Below are positions 41,667-50,693 of a DNA stretch of 64,000 bases, piece after piece. The notes below the pieces were generated by a model. That model saw only the letters and a program-made list of their open reading frames with translations, was not told the origin of the DNA and searched no databases. The number at the start of each line of letters is the position of its first letter. Position 1 is the first letter of the stretch. The position numbers and the translations under genes were made by a program. The stretch spans positions 11,241-75,240 of the forward strand of contig JBJTWK010000095.1 in NCBI GenBank assembly GCA_046081705.1. The letters are read 5' to 3'. Source of the stretch: IMCC26256 sp046081705 (GTDB taxonomy: Bacteria; Actinomycetota; Acidimicrobiia; IMCC26256).

Positions 41667-42775
41667 CCGAGGTGCTCGCCGCCGACGCGGTGCTGTTCGA
41701 GGGTCGGACCGGGCCGGGGTGGCTGGCGATCGATGACGGGCGGGTGGTCGAGGTCGGTCGGACCCGCCCGCCCGCCGGTGCGCGCGGGCTCGGGGACGTG
41801 CTCATCGCCCCGGGCTTCGTCGACATCCAGGTGAACGGGGTCGGCGGCGTGGACCTCCTGCGGGCCGAGGGTGCGGACCTCACCGTCGCCGGCCTCGCCC
41901 TCGCTTGCGCCGGCACCACCTCGTACCTCCCGACGCTCTGCAGCAGCCCCCGCGACCGGTACCCCGCCGCACTCGACCGGATCGCGGCGGCGCGCCCCAC
42001 CGCGGCCGGGGCGCGCATCGACGGCGTCCACCTCGAGGGTCCGTTCCTCGGCGGCGCGCCGGGCGCCCATCCGGTCGCACTGCTGGGCCCGGCGGATCCC
42101 GCGTTCATCGACGGCCTGCTGACCGGCTGGCCCGGTCTGGTGCGTCTCGTGACGCTCGCGCCCGAGGCCGACCCGGACCGGGTGGCGATCGGGCGGCTCG
42201 TCGCCGCGGGCGTGCGCGTCGCACTCGGTCACTCGACCTGCTCGTACGAGGCGGCGCGGGCCGCGGCGGACGCGGGGGCGACGATCGTGACGCACCTCGG
42301 CAACGGCATGCGCCCGCTCCACCAGCGCGATCCGGGTCTCGTGGGCGCGGGTCTCACCGAGCCCCGGCTCGTCCCGAGCCTCATCGCGGACGGCGTGCAC
42401 CTGCACGACGCGTTCCTCCGGCTGGCCACCGCGGCCCGGCCCGACGCGATCCTCGTGTCGGATGCGGTCGCGACCGGCATCGAGTACTTCGGCGCCGCGG
42501 TGACCGGCCGCGACGGGGCCGCGTTCCTCGACGACGGCACGCTCACCGGCGCCGTGGTCGGCCTCGATGCGTGCGTGCGGACGGTCGTCCGGGTCGGGGT
42601 GTCCGTCGCGACCGCGCTCGCCATGGCCAGCGTCCACCCGGCGCAGGCGATCGGTCTCGACACCTGGGGTGCGGTGGGTGTCGGTGGTCGGGCGGACCTC
42701 GTCGTGCTGGACCCGGTCACCCTCGAGGTGCGCGGGGTGCGGGTCGACGGCCGGGTGCCGGGCGGTCCGCCGTGA
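41663..42775 (+). CDS. nagA: N-acetylglucosamine-6-phosphate deacetylase
   Basis: A 370-residue amidohydrolase converting GlcNAc-6-P to GlcN-6-P. APGFVDIQVNGVGGVDLL carries the first-strand motif, GVHLEGPFLGGAPGAH holds the metal-binding Glu, and LGHSTCSYEAA and THLGNGMRPLHQRDPG hold metal and substrate His. ILVSDAVATG carries the catalytic Asp. NagA acts in the cytoplasm. The operon lacks nagB, a GlcNAc kinase or a PTS, so phosphorylated substrate must come from elsewhere. Its ATG overlaps the GT2 stop; its own stop overlaps the FIST GTG. Confidence 0.94.
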   Translation: MTEVLAADAVLFEGRTGPGWLAIDDGRVVEVGRTRPPAGARGLGDVLIAPGFVDIQVNGVGGVDLLRAEGADLTVAGLALACAGTTSYLPTLCSSPRDRYPAALDRIAAARPTAAGARIDGVHLEGPFLGGAPGAHPVALLGPADPAFIDGLLTGWPGLVRLVTLAPEADPDRVAIGRLVAAGVRVALGHSTCSYEAARAAADAGATIVTHLGNGMRPLHQRDPGLVGAGLTEPRLVPSLIADGVHLHDAFLRLATAARPDAILVSDAVATGIEYFGAAVTGRDGAAFLDDGTLTGAVVGLDACVRTVVRVGVSVATALAMASVHPAQAIGLDTWGAVGVGGRADLVVLDPVTLEVRGVRVDGRVPGGPP

Positions 42776-43917
42776 ACCGGTACGCCGCGGCGGTCTCCGC
42801 GCACCCGCTCGCCACCCACGCGGTCGGCGAGGTGGCCGGTGAACTCCTCGATGCGCTCGCGGGCGAGGCGCCGGACCTGCTCGTGTGGTTCGTCAGCCCG
42901 CACCACGTGGGGGCGATCGAGGACATCCACGGAGCCCTCGCGGCACTCACGGGGGCGCGCCGGACGATCGCGACGACCGCGGTCTCGGTGATCGGGGGGT
43001 CGAGCGAGATCGAGGACGGCCCGGGGCTCAGTGCGTTCGCGGCCCGGCTCCCCGTCCACACGGTGACCCCCGTGCGGCTCACGCCGATCGAGTCGCCCGA
43101 CGGTCGGGATCTCATCGGTTGGCCGGACGACCTCGGGTCCGCCCACACGCTCCTCGTGCTCGGCGACCCCTTCACCTTCCCGGCCGACAACCTCCTCGTC
43201 GGCGCCGCCGACCGGGCACCGGGCCTCCGGGTGGTAGGCGGCCTCGCCTCGGCCGGGACGCGGCCCGGGGTCGACCGCCTCGTCCTCGACGGGTCCATCC
43301 ACCACGACGGTGCGGTCGGTCTCGCCATCGGCGGGGGTCCCCCGATCGGCACGGTCGTGTCCCAGGGCTGCCGACCCCTCGGTGAGCCGTTCACGGTGAC
43401 CGCGTCGGAGGGTCGGTTCATCGCGACCCTCGGTGGCCGCCCCGCGCTCGACCGCCTCCAGGAGACGGCCGCTGCGGCGACCGAGGCGGAACGGGACCTC
43501 CTGCGCCGGGGCGTCCACCTGGGGATCGCAGTCGACGAGCAGCGGGACGAACTCGGTCGGGGCGACTTCCTCATCCGCTCGGTCATCGGCGCCGACCGTG
43601 GGACCGGGGCGATCGCGGTGGGTGCCCGGGTCCCGGTCGGCACCACGGTGCGGTTCCAGGTGCGGGACGCCGCATCGGCGGACGAGGACCTCGCCCTCAT
43701 GCTCGGTGGCGAACGGGCGGCGGCGGCGCTGCTGTTCACGTGCAACGGGCGGGGTGCGCACCTGTTCGGCGTCCCCGACCACGACGCGCTCGCGGTGCAG
43801 GGTGCCCTCGGGCCGATCCCCCTCGCCGGGATGGCCTGCGCCGGCGAGTTCGGTCCAGTGGGCGGGATCAACCACCTGCACGGCTTCACCGCGAGCCTCG
43901 CCCTCCTCCCCGACTGA
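42772..43917 (+). CDS. FIST-domain protein
   Basis: A 381-residue protein with FIST-N (about 20-200, DLLVWFVSPHHVGAIEDIHG) and FIST-C (about 225-370, ending AGEFGPVGGINHLHGFTAS). FIST domains are predicted to bind small ligands, perhaps amino acids, and usually feed signalling modules. Here no kinase, GGDEF or other output domain is attached. Being last in the GH84-GT2-nagA operon, with a 4-nt overlap, it may sense a product of the pathway. Function is unproven. Confidence 0.88.
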   Translation: MNRYAAAVSAHPLATHAVGEVAGELLDALAGEAPDLLVWFVSPHHVGAIEDIHGALAALTGARRTIATTAVSVIGGSSEIEDGPGLSAFAARLPVHTVTPVRLTPIESPDGRDLIGWPDDLGSAHTLLVLGDPFTFPADNLLVGAADRAPGLRVVGGLASAGTRPGVDRLVLDGSIHHDGAVGLAIGGGPPIGTVVSQGCRPLGEPFTVTASEGRFIATLGGRPALDRLQETAAAATEAERDLLRRGVHLGIAVDEQRDELGRGDFLIRSVIGADRGTGAIAVGARVPVGTTVRFQVRDAASADEDLALMLGGERAAAALLFTCNGRGAHLFGVPDHDALAVQGALGPIPLAGMACAGEFGPVGGINHLHGFTASLALLPD

Positions 43918-43953
43918 GCCGAGGAGATCCGAGGTGGGCGCGGAGGCGCTGCC

Positions 43954-43959
43954 TAGGAT
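43954..43959 (+). promoter_or_regulatory. Putative -10 box (TAGGAT) for tkt
   Basis: TAGGAT fits TANNNT and lies about 90 nt before the transketolase GTG at 44048. No strong -35 is seen. Confidence 0.4.
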
Positions 43960-44047
43960 CGCCCGAGCGGACGGAGTGGGTCTGTGTGCACGCCCTGGGG
44001 GGTTCCCTGGGCCGCGCGCGCCCGGCCCCCGATGAGGGATGTGACGG

Positions 44048-46045
44048 GTGGGCGACACCACGCAGACGGTCGACTGGGAGCAGCGCGGTATCGAGGTCGT
44101 GCGCGGCCTCGCCATGGACGCCGTGCAACAGGCGAACTCGGGCCACCCAGGGACGCCGATGGCCCTCGCCCCGCTTGCGCACGTCCTCTACACGCGCATC
44201 ATGCGCTACGACGCCGCGGACCCCGAGTGGCACGACCGCGATCGGTTCGTGCTCAGCATCGGCCATGCGTCGATGCTCCTCTACTCGATGCTGCACCTCT
44301 GCGGGTTCGGCGTGTCCCTCGACGACATCCGCGCGTTCCGGCAGTGGGGTTCGATGACGCCCGGGCACCCGGAGAAGGGTCACACCCCCGGGGTCGAGGT
44401 CACGACGGGGCCGCTCGGCCAGGGCATCGCGAACGCGGTGGGCCTCGCCATCGCCGAGGCGAACCTGCGGGAACGCTTCGGTGCCGACCTCACCGACCAC
44501 CACGTGTTCGCCATCGTCGGTGACGGGGACCTGCAGGAGGGGGTGAGCCACGAGGCGGCCTCCCTCGCCGGACACCTCGGACTCGGACGCCTCGTGGTGG
44601 TCTACGACGACAACCGCATCACCATCGACGGCGGGACCGACCTGTCCTACAGCGACGACGCAGCCACGCGGTTCGAGTCCTACGGCTGGCACGTGCACGA
44701 GATCGGTGACGTGGCGAACGACCTCGACGCGCTCGAGGCCGGCATCCGTCGGGCGATGGAGGAGACCGACCGACCGACCCTCGTCGTGCTGCGCTCCCAC
44801 ATCGGGTACCCGTCCCCGAAGTTCACCGACACATCGGCGGCGCACGGCTCCGCGCTCGGTGCCGATGAGGTCCGGGTGGTGAAGGAGCTCATCGGTCTGC
44901 CGGTCGACGAGACCTTCACGGTGCCCGACGAGGTGCTCGACCGGTACCGCACGGCCGGCGCCGGCGGGGGTGCGGCCCGTGCCGCGTGGACCGGACGTCG
45001 CGACGCCGCACGCCGCGACGACCCCGCCCGGGTCGCGGCGCTCGAGGCGTCCGCGACCGGCCGCGGCCTGCCGGGCTGGACCGACGCCCTCCCGTCCTGG
45101 CCCGCGGGCGAGTCGGTGGCGACCCGCAACGCGTGCGCGAAGGTGCTCGACGCGATCGTGGAGGTCGTGCCCGGGCTCGTCGGCGGTGGTGCCGACCTGA
45201 CGGGGAACACCGGTACCGCCCTCAAGGGTGCGTCGGTCCTGCGTCGCGGTGCGCTCGGCGGCCGGCAGCTGTTCTTCGGCGTGCGCGAGCACGGCATGGG
45301 GTCGGTGATGGTCGGCATGGCCGAGGGTGGTCTCACCCCGTTCGGCGGCACGTTCTTCGTGTTCAGCGACTACATGCGGCCGGCGGTGCGGGTCGCGGCG
45401 CTCTCGCGGTCCAAGGTCGCCTTCGTCTGGTCGCACGACTCCATCGCCGTGGGCGAGGACGGTCCGACCCACCAGCCGGTGGAGCACCTCGCCGCCCTCC
45501 GGGCGATGCCCGGTCTGCGCATCATCCGTCCGGCCGACGCCAACGAGACCGCGGCGGCCTGGCGGGTGCACCTCGAGGGTGAGGGGCCGACGGCGATCGT
45601 GCTGTCCCGCCAGAACCTCCCGGTGCTCACTGGCACCGACACCCTCGCAGCCGACGGCGTCGCCGCCGGTGCGTACGTGCTGGTGGCCGAGTCGAGCGCC
45701 GAACCCGACGTCGTGCTCATCGGCACCGGGTCCGAGGTCTCGCTCTGCGTCGAGGCCCACGCCGCGCTCGCGACCGCCGGACTCGACGCCCGCGTGGTCT
45801 CGATGCCCTCGTGGGATCTCTTCGCCGCCCGCACCGCTGCGGAACGGGCGGCGGTGCTGCCGGCGGGCGTCCCGCGCCTCGCGGTCGAGGCCGGCACCAC
45901 CTTCGGGTGGACGCGGTGGGCCGACGACACGATCGGGCTCGACGCGTTCGGCGCTTCGGCGCCCGGTGCGGTCGCCCTGGAACGGTTCGGGTTCACCGTC
46001 GACGCCGTGGTCGCGCGTGCGACCGCCCTGGCCGGAGGTCGCTGA
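44048..46045 (+). CDS. tkt: Transketolase
   Basis: A 665-residue ThDP enzyme of the non-oxidative pentose phosphate pathway. The ThDP motif begins GDGDLQEGVSHEAA. VQQANSGHPGTPMALAPLAH is the N-terminal signature and FSDYMRPAVRVAALS the C-terminal pyrimidine-domain motif, with SHDSIAVGEDGPTHQPVEHL beside it. It moves two-carbon units between sugar phosphates. GTG 44048 gives the family N-terminus. Transaldolase follows after 1 nt; ctaB lies 10 kb away, echoing the mycobacterial tal-tkt-ctaB neighbourhood. Confidence 0.97.
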   Translation: MGDTTQTVDWEQRGIEVVRGLAMDAVQQANSGHPGTPMALAPLAHVLYTRIMRYDAADPEWHDRDRFVLSIGHASMLLYSMLHLCGFGVSLDDIRAFRQWGSMTPGHPEKGHTPGVEVTTGPLGQGIANAVGLAIAEANLRERFGADLTDHHVFAIVGDGDLQEGVSHEAASLAGHLGLGRLVVVYDDNRITIDGGTDLSYSDDAATRFESYGWHVHEIGDVANDLDALEAGIRRAMEETDRPTLVVLRSHIGYPSPKFTDTSAAHGSALGADEVRVVKELIGLPVDETFTVPDEVLDRYRTAGAGGGAARAAWTGRRDAARRDDPARVAALEASATGRGLPGWTDALPSWPAGESVATRNACAKVLDAIVEVVPGLVGGGADLTGNTGTALKGASVLRRGALGGRQLFFGVREHGMGSVMVGMAEGGLTPFGGTFFVFSDYMRPAVRVAALSRSKVAFVWSHDSIAVGEDGPTHQPVEHLAALRAMPGLRIIRPADANETAAAWRVHLEGEGPTAIVLSRQNLPVLTGTDTLAADGVAAGAYVLVAESSAEPDVVLIGTGSEVSLCVEAHAALATAGLDARVVSMPSWDLFAARTAAERAAVLPAGVPRLAVEAGTTFGWTRWADDTIGLDAFGASAPGAVALERFGFTVDAVVARATALAGGR

Positions 46046-46046
46046 C

Positions 46047-47141
46047 ATGAACGGCATCGCACGGCTCAACACCCTCGGGCAGAGCCCGTGGTACGACAAC
46101 CTCACGCGCACGTTGCTGCGCGACGGTGGGCTCGAGGCGCTCGTGCGCGACGACGGCATCCGTGGCGTCACCTCGAACCCCACCATCTTCGAGAAGGCGA
46201 TGGCCGCGGGCGAGGGTTACGACGACCAGCTCCTCGAGCAGCACCGCTCCGGAGCGTCGACGGAGGACGCGTTCTGGGCCCTCGTCGTCGACGACATCGC
46301 GGCGGCCGCCGTGCTGCTCCGGCCCGTGTACGACGCGACCGACGGAGACGACGGCTACGTGTCGGTCGAGGTGTCGCCTCGCCTCGCGCACGACACCGCG
46401 GGCACGATCGCGCAGGCCATCGAGCTCTACGGGAGGGTGCACCACCCCAACGTCATGATCAAGATCCCCGCGACGCTCGCCGGGCTCCCCGCGATCACCG
46501 AGGTCATCGCGGCCGGCATCAACGTCAACGTGACCCTGATCTTCGATCTCGACCGGTACGACGCGGTGCTGGACGCGCACGAGGCGGGCCTCGCCCGGCT
46601 CGTCGAGTCGGGCGGTGACCCTGCGTCGATCGCCTCGGTGGGTTCGTTCTTCGTGAGCCGGGTCGACACCGAGGTCGATAAGCGCCTGCCCGAGGGTCAC
46701 CCGCTGCGCGGCCTGCCCGCAGTCGCGAACGCGCGCGTCGCGTACGAGCGCTACCTCGCCCACTGCGCGACCGACTCGTGGGCCGCACTCGAGGCCCGGG
46801 GCGCGCGTCGCCAGCGTCCGTTGTGGGCGAGCACGTCGACGAAGAACCCCGCCTACACGTCGACGTTGTACGTCGACGAACTCGTCGGGCCGGAGACGGT
46901 GAACACGCTCGCGCCTGCGTCGATCGAGGCGCTGCGCAACGGCGAGGGCGACCAGCGTCCGGGTGCGATCGCCGAGGATTTCGACGGGGCCCGCCGGGTC
47001 CTCGCCGACCTCGAGGCCGCCGGCGTGCCGTACCCCGACGTCACCGCCACCCTCGAACGGGAGGGCGTGGGGTCGTTCATCGCGTCCTACGACGAGGTGC
47101 TCGCCACGCTGGCTCGGCGGACCGGTCAGCTCACAGCCTGA
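46047..47141 (+). CDS. tal: Transaldolase
   Basis: A 364-residue TIM-barrel aldolase transferring dihydroxyacetone units. The Schiff-base lysine lies in HPNVMIKIPATLAGLPAI. GVTSNPTIFEKAM is the N-terminal signature and LWASTSTKNPAYTSTLYVDE a late-strand motif. The length fits the actinobacterial and cyanobacterial subfamily. ATG 46047 follows the tkt stop by 1 nt, and GGAGG lies 10 nt upstream, so the two are translated together. The stop lies 4 nt from the convergent mug gene. Confidence 0.96.
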   Translation: MNGIARLNTLGQSPWYDNLTRTLLRDGGLEALVRDDGIRGVTSNPTIFEKAMAAGEGYDDQLLEQHRSGASTEDAFWALVVDDIAAAAVLLRPVYDATDGDDGYVSVEVSPRLAHDTAGTIAQAIELYGRVHHPNVMIKIPATLAGLPAITEVIAAGINVNVTLIFDLDRYDAVLDAHEAGLARLVESGGDPASIASVGSFFVSRVDTEVDKRLPEGHPLRGLPAVANARVAYERYLAHCATDSWAALEARGARRQRPLWASTSTKNPAYTSTLYVDELVGPETVNTLAPASIEALRNGEGDQRPGAIAEDFDGARRVLADLEAAGVPYPDVTATLEREGVGSFIASYDEVLATLARRTGQLTA

Positions 47142-47145
47142 ACCG

Positions 47146-48216
47146 TCAGCGGGCGAGGGCGGCGGCCGCCGCCAGGTGGGCCGCGAGATCGGGCACCTGG
47201 CTGCTCGCGTTCAGGCCGCTCGTGCTCGGCATGACGTAGGCGATCGCACCGGCGAACGGGCGCGCCTGCACGCCGGCGACGGCCCGCCGATCGACGGCCT
47301 CGCGGTAGCCGGCGAGGCCGACGAAGCAGATCACGCGTGGGCTGGCGCGGGCGACCAGCCGCTCGACCCGTGCGACGCCGGCGGCGAACTCGCCCTGCTC
47401 GAGATCCGAGATGGCGGGCGTCGCCCGGGCGACGAGATCGGTGAACCCCACGCCGTGCTCGGTCAGCGCGTGCACCGGGTCGCGGTCGCGGGTGACGACA
47501 CCCGCGCGCAGGGCCGCGGGCCAGAACCGGTTGCCGGGTCGCGCGTAGGCGACGCCGGCATCGGCCGAGTACTCGCTCGGGTTGAGCCCGCACACGAGCA
47601 GCCGCAGCCCCGGGCCGACGGTGTCCGGCAGCCGGCGGGCCCGGCGGGCCGTCACGAGCAGTCGGCCCGACCCGGGCCGCTCGGCGTCGGTGCGCTCGAT
47701 CGCGACCGCGTCGAACCCCGCCCCGGTCACGACGTCGTGGAGGTCTTCATCCGGCCAGAGCGCGAACCAGCGGCCCGGGAAGTCGTCGTCGGGCAGGCCG
47801 GGACCGTCGTGGTCGCCCGGGATCATGGTGATGGCCACGGGGGCGTCCGGGGCCATGGCGCGGTGGAGGTCGCGGAGGGCCAGCGGGAGCCGATCCCGGG
47901 GGACGTGCACGTAGGAGCGCGACGCCCACGCGCCACCCAACGCGCCGTCCCGGAACGGGAGGTGCTCGAGGTCCCCGACGACACCCCGCCCGCCGCGGGC
48001 GACCGCCCGGTCCACCATCGGCTCGGCCGCATCGAGGGTGACCGGGGCGGGACCGAGGTCGTCGACGTGGAAGCCGGGGCCGCACCCGAGGTCGGCCACC
48101 GGACCACTCCGGACCGCACGCCGCAGGGCGCGGGCCGAGGCCGGGTCGAGGGCCCGGCGGCGCGCGACCCAGCGGTCGGTCCGGTCGGTGTAGATGCCCA
48201 CCGTGGTGTCGTCCAC
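47146..48216 (-). CDS. SAM methyltransferase fused to Mug-type uracil-DNA glycosylase
   Basis: A two-domain protein of 356 residues. The N-terminal half is a class I methyltransferase (VADLGCGPGFHVDDL is motif I; RSYVHVPRDRLPLALRDLH is typical). The C-terminal half is a G:T/U mismatch glycosylase: LLVCGLNPSEYSADAG, then YARPGNRFWPAALRAG, and the second loop YVMPSTSGLNASS. The Asn in GLNPS is the catalytic position of Mug. GTG 48216 is chosen; a GTG at 48267 would extend it by 17 residues toward the divergent fbiC promoter. What the methyltransferase acts on is unknown. Confidence 0.88.
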   Translation of the reverse strand: MDDTTVGIYTDRTDRWVARRRALDPASARALRRAVRSGPVADLGCGPGFHVDDLGPAPVTLDAAEPMVDRAVARGGRGVVGDLEHLPFRDGALGGAWASRSYVHVPRDRLPLALRDLHRAMAPDAPVAITMIPGDHDGPGLPDDDFPGRWFALWPDEDLHDVVTGAGFDAVAIERTDAERPGSGRLLVTARRARRLPDTVGPGLRLLVCGLNPSEYSADAGVAYARPGNRFWPAALRAGVVTRDRDPVHALTEHGVGFTDLVARATPAISDLEQGEFAAGVARVERLVARASPRVICFVGLAGYREAVDRRAVAGVQARPFAGAIAYVMPSTSGLNASSQVPDLAAHLAAAAALAR

Positions 48217-48275
48217 CCGGGCATCGTGGCAGACATGGTGCCGGTACCACGGGGTGGCGAACGCCACGCCCCGCC

Positions 48276-48281
48276 TAGGCT
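48276..48281 (+). promoter_or_regulatory. Putative -10 box (TAGGCT) for leaderless fbiC
   Basis: TAGGCT ends 6 nt before the fbiC ATG at 48288, with no Shine-Dalgarno sequence. It lies in the palindrome GCCTAGGC. Confidence 0.45.
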
Positions 48282-48287
48282 CGGGCG

Positions 48288-50693
48288 ATGACCGTCACCG
48301 GTGAGCACGTCGACCTCCTCGGGGCCCCGCTCGCCGATCTCATGGCGGAGGCGGCGCGGCTGCGGGACCTCGGCCACGGCACCCGGATGACGTTCTCACC
48401 CAAGGTCTTCATCCCGCTCACGATGCTGTGCCGGGACCGCTGCGGCTACTGCACGTTCGCAAAGCCCCCCGCCCGCCTCGACCATCCCTACCTCGACCTC
48501 GAGCAGGTGCTGGCGATCGCCCGCGCGGGTGCCGCGGCCGGGTGCCACGAGGCGCTCTTCACGCTGGGCGAGGAGCCCGAGGCCCGCTACCCGGCCGCCC
48601 GGGAGTGGCTCACCGCGCACGGCCACGCCTCGACCACCGAGTACCTCGAGGCCGCCGCCGCCGCCGTCCTCGCCGAGACGGGCCTGCTCCCCCACGCGAA
48701 CCCGGGCGCGATCGACGAGGCGGCCCTGCGTCGTCTGCGTCGGTACAGCCCGAGCCAGGGGATGATGATCGAGACGCTCGCGGCCCGGCTCGGCGAGCCG
48801 GGCGGACCGCACCACGGTGCGCCGGACAAGACCCCCGAGCGCCGTCTCGCCACGCTCGAGTCCGCGGGGCGGGCTCGGATCCCGTTCACGACGGGCATCC
48901 TCGTCGGCATCGGTGAGACCCGGGCCGAACGGCTCGAGGCGCTGCTCGCCATCCGTGACGCCCACGAGCGTCACGGGCACGTGCAGGAGGTGATCGTCCA
49001 GAACTTCTTGCCGAAGGCGGGCACCTCGATGCACCGTGATCCGGCGTGCGATCGGGACGAATACCTGCACGCGGTGGCGATGGCGCGGATCGTGCTCGGT
49101 CCGTGGATGCACGTCCAGGCCCCGCCGAACCTCTCGGACCCGGACGAACTCGCGGCCCTCATCGACGCGGGTATCGACGACTGGGGCGGCGTGTCGCCGG
49201 TGACCCCCGACCACGTGAACCCCGAGCGGCCGTGGCCGGCGCTCGACGTGCTGCGGGCCGCCACCGAGCGGGCCGGCCGGTCGCTCGCGCCGCGCCTCAC
49301 CGTGTACCCCGAGTACGCGGCCTCCGACGAGTGGATCGATCCCGAACTGCGGACCGCGCTGCGGCGGGCGGCCGACGCCGAGTGGCTGGCGCGCGACGAC
49401 GTCTGGGCGGCCGGCGGCGACGCCGCCCCGCCGGTCCTCCTGCGTGCGGACGCCCGGCCGGCCACGGGTGCGGTCGCCGAGGTGCTGCGCGGGGTTGAGG
49501 CGGGCGAGGAGGTCGGGTACGACGAGATCGTCACGTTGTTCGGGGCCCGGGGCGCCGACGCGCAGGCCGTCTACGACGCCGCCGACCGGTTGCGACGTGG
49601 GACCGTCGGCGACGCCGTCACCTTCGTGCGCAACCGCAACATCAACTACACGAACATCTGCACCTTCAAGTGTCGGTTCTGCGCGTTCTCGAAGGGACCG
49701 CTCTCGCTCAACCTCCGCGGCAACCCGTACCTGCTCGGCGTCGATGAGATCCAGCGGCGGGTCGTCGAAGCGGTCGAGTGTGGCGCGACCGAGGTCTGTC
49801 TGCAGGGCGGGATCCACCCGGACTTCGACGGCGAGTACTACGTGGACCTCACCCGCGCGGTGAAGGAGGTCGCCCCGGACATCCACGTGCACGGCTTCAC
49901 CGCGCTCGAGGTCACCGAGGGCGCACGTCGCCTCGACATGCCCCTGCGCGACTACCTCGAGATGGCGAAGGCGGCCGGGCTGGCAACGCTGCCCGGCACC
50001 GCGGCGGAGGTCCTCGACGACGAGGTCCGCGCGGTGATCTGCAACGACAAGGTCGACACCGAGGAGTGGCTCGACGCCCACCGCACCGCCCACCGGGTGG
50101 GCCTGCGGTCGAACGTCACGATCATGTTCGGCACGATCGAGCACCCCGGGCACGTCGCCAACCACCTGCTCCGGACCCGTGCGCTGCAGCGTGAGACCGG
50201 CGGGTTCACCGAGTTCGTCCCGCTGCCGTTCGTGCACATGGCGAGCCCGATCCACCTGCAGGGGCTCTCCCGTCTCGGTCCCACGTTCCGCGAGGTGCTG
50301 CTCATGCACGCGGTCGGCCGCATCGCCTACCGCGGCGCCATCGACAACGTGCAGGTCTCCTGGGTCAAGTGCGGCACGGCCGGGGCCCGCCAGATCCTGC
50401 AGGCCGGTGCGAACGACCTCGGCGGCACGCTCATGGACGAGAGCATCTCCCGCGCCGCAGGCGCTTCGCACGGCCAGGAGGTCGACGAGCACGAGCTGCG
50501 CGAGATCGTCGTCCCGCTCGGCCGACCGCTCGAGCAACGCACGACGCTCTACGGTCGGACGACGACCGTCGGCCGGCGGCTCCGGCCGATCGACGACGAC
50601 GGTCTCCTCGCCCGTGCCGCGTCCGGATCCGCATCCGAGGTCGGCGTCCCGGTGACGCTCGACCGGACCGAAACAGGAGCCATGCCCGCATGA
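48288..50693 (+). CDS. fbiC: FO synthase FbiC (fused CofG-CofH)
   Basis: An 801-residue double radical-SAM enzyme that makes FO, the deazaflavin core of coenzyme F420, from tyrosine and a pyrimidine precursor. The CofG half carries C48-x3-C52-x2-C55 (LCRDRCGYCTFA). The CofH half carries C458-x3-C462-x2-C465 (ICTFKCRFCAFSKGPLSLN). Fusion is typical of actinobacteria and eukaryotic algae; archaea have separate proteins. The organism should therefore use F420. ATG 48288 appears leaderless. The stop overlaps the next ATG by 4 nt. Confidence 0.97.
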   Translation: MTVTGEHVDLLGAPLADLMAEAARLRDLGHGTRMTFSPKVFIPLTMLCRDRCGYCTFAKPPARLDHPYLDLEQVLAIARAGAAAGCHEALFTLGEEPEARYPAAREWLTAHGHASTTEYLEAAAAAVLAETGLLPHANPGAIDEAALRRLRRYSPSQGMMIETLAARLGEPGGPHHGAPDKTPERRLATLESAGRARIPFTTGILVGIGETRAERLEALLAIRDAHERHGHVQEVIVQNFLPKAGTSMHRDPACDRDEYLHAVAMARIVLGPWMHVQAPPNLSDPDELAALIDAGIDDWGGVSPVTPDHVNPERPWPALDVLRAATERAGRSLAPRLTVYPEYAASDEWIDPELRTALRRAADAEWLARDDVWAAGGDAAPPVLLRADARPATGAVAEVLRGVEAGEEVGYDEIVTLFGARGADAQAVYDAADRLRRGTVGDAVTFVRNRNINYTNICTFKCRFCAFSKGPLSLNLRGNPYLLGVDEIQRRVVEAVECGATEVCLQGGIHPDFDGEYYVDLTRAVKEVAPDIHVHGFTALEVTEGARRLDMPLRDYLEMAKAAGLATLPGTAAEVLDDEVRAVICNDKVDTEEWLDAHRTAHRVGLRSNVTIMFGTIEHPGHVANHLLRTRALQRETGGFTEFVPLPFVHMASPIHLQGLSRLGPTFREVLLMHAVGRIAYRGAIDNVQVSWVKCGTAGARQILQAGANDLGGTLMDESISRAAGASHGQEVDEHELREIVVPLGRPLEQRTTLYGRTTTVGRRLRPIDDDGLLARAASGSASEVGVPVTLDRTETGAMPA

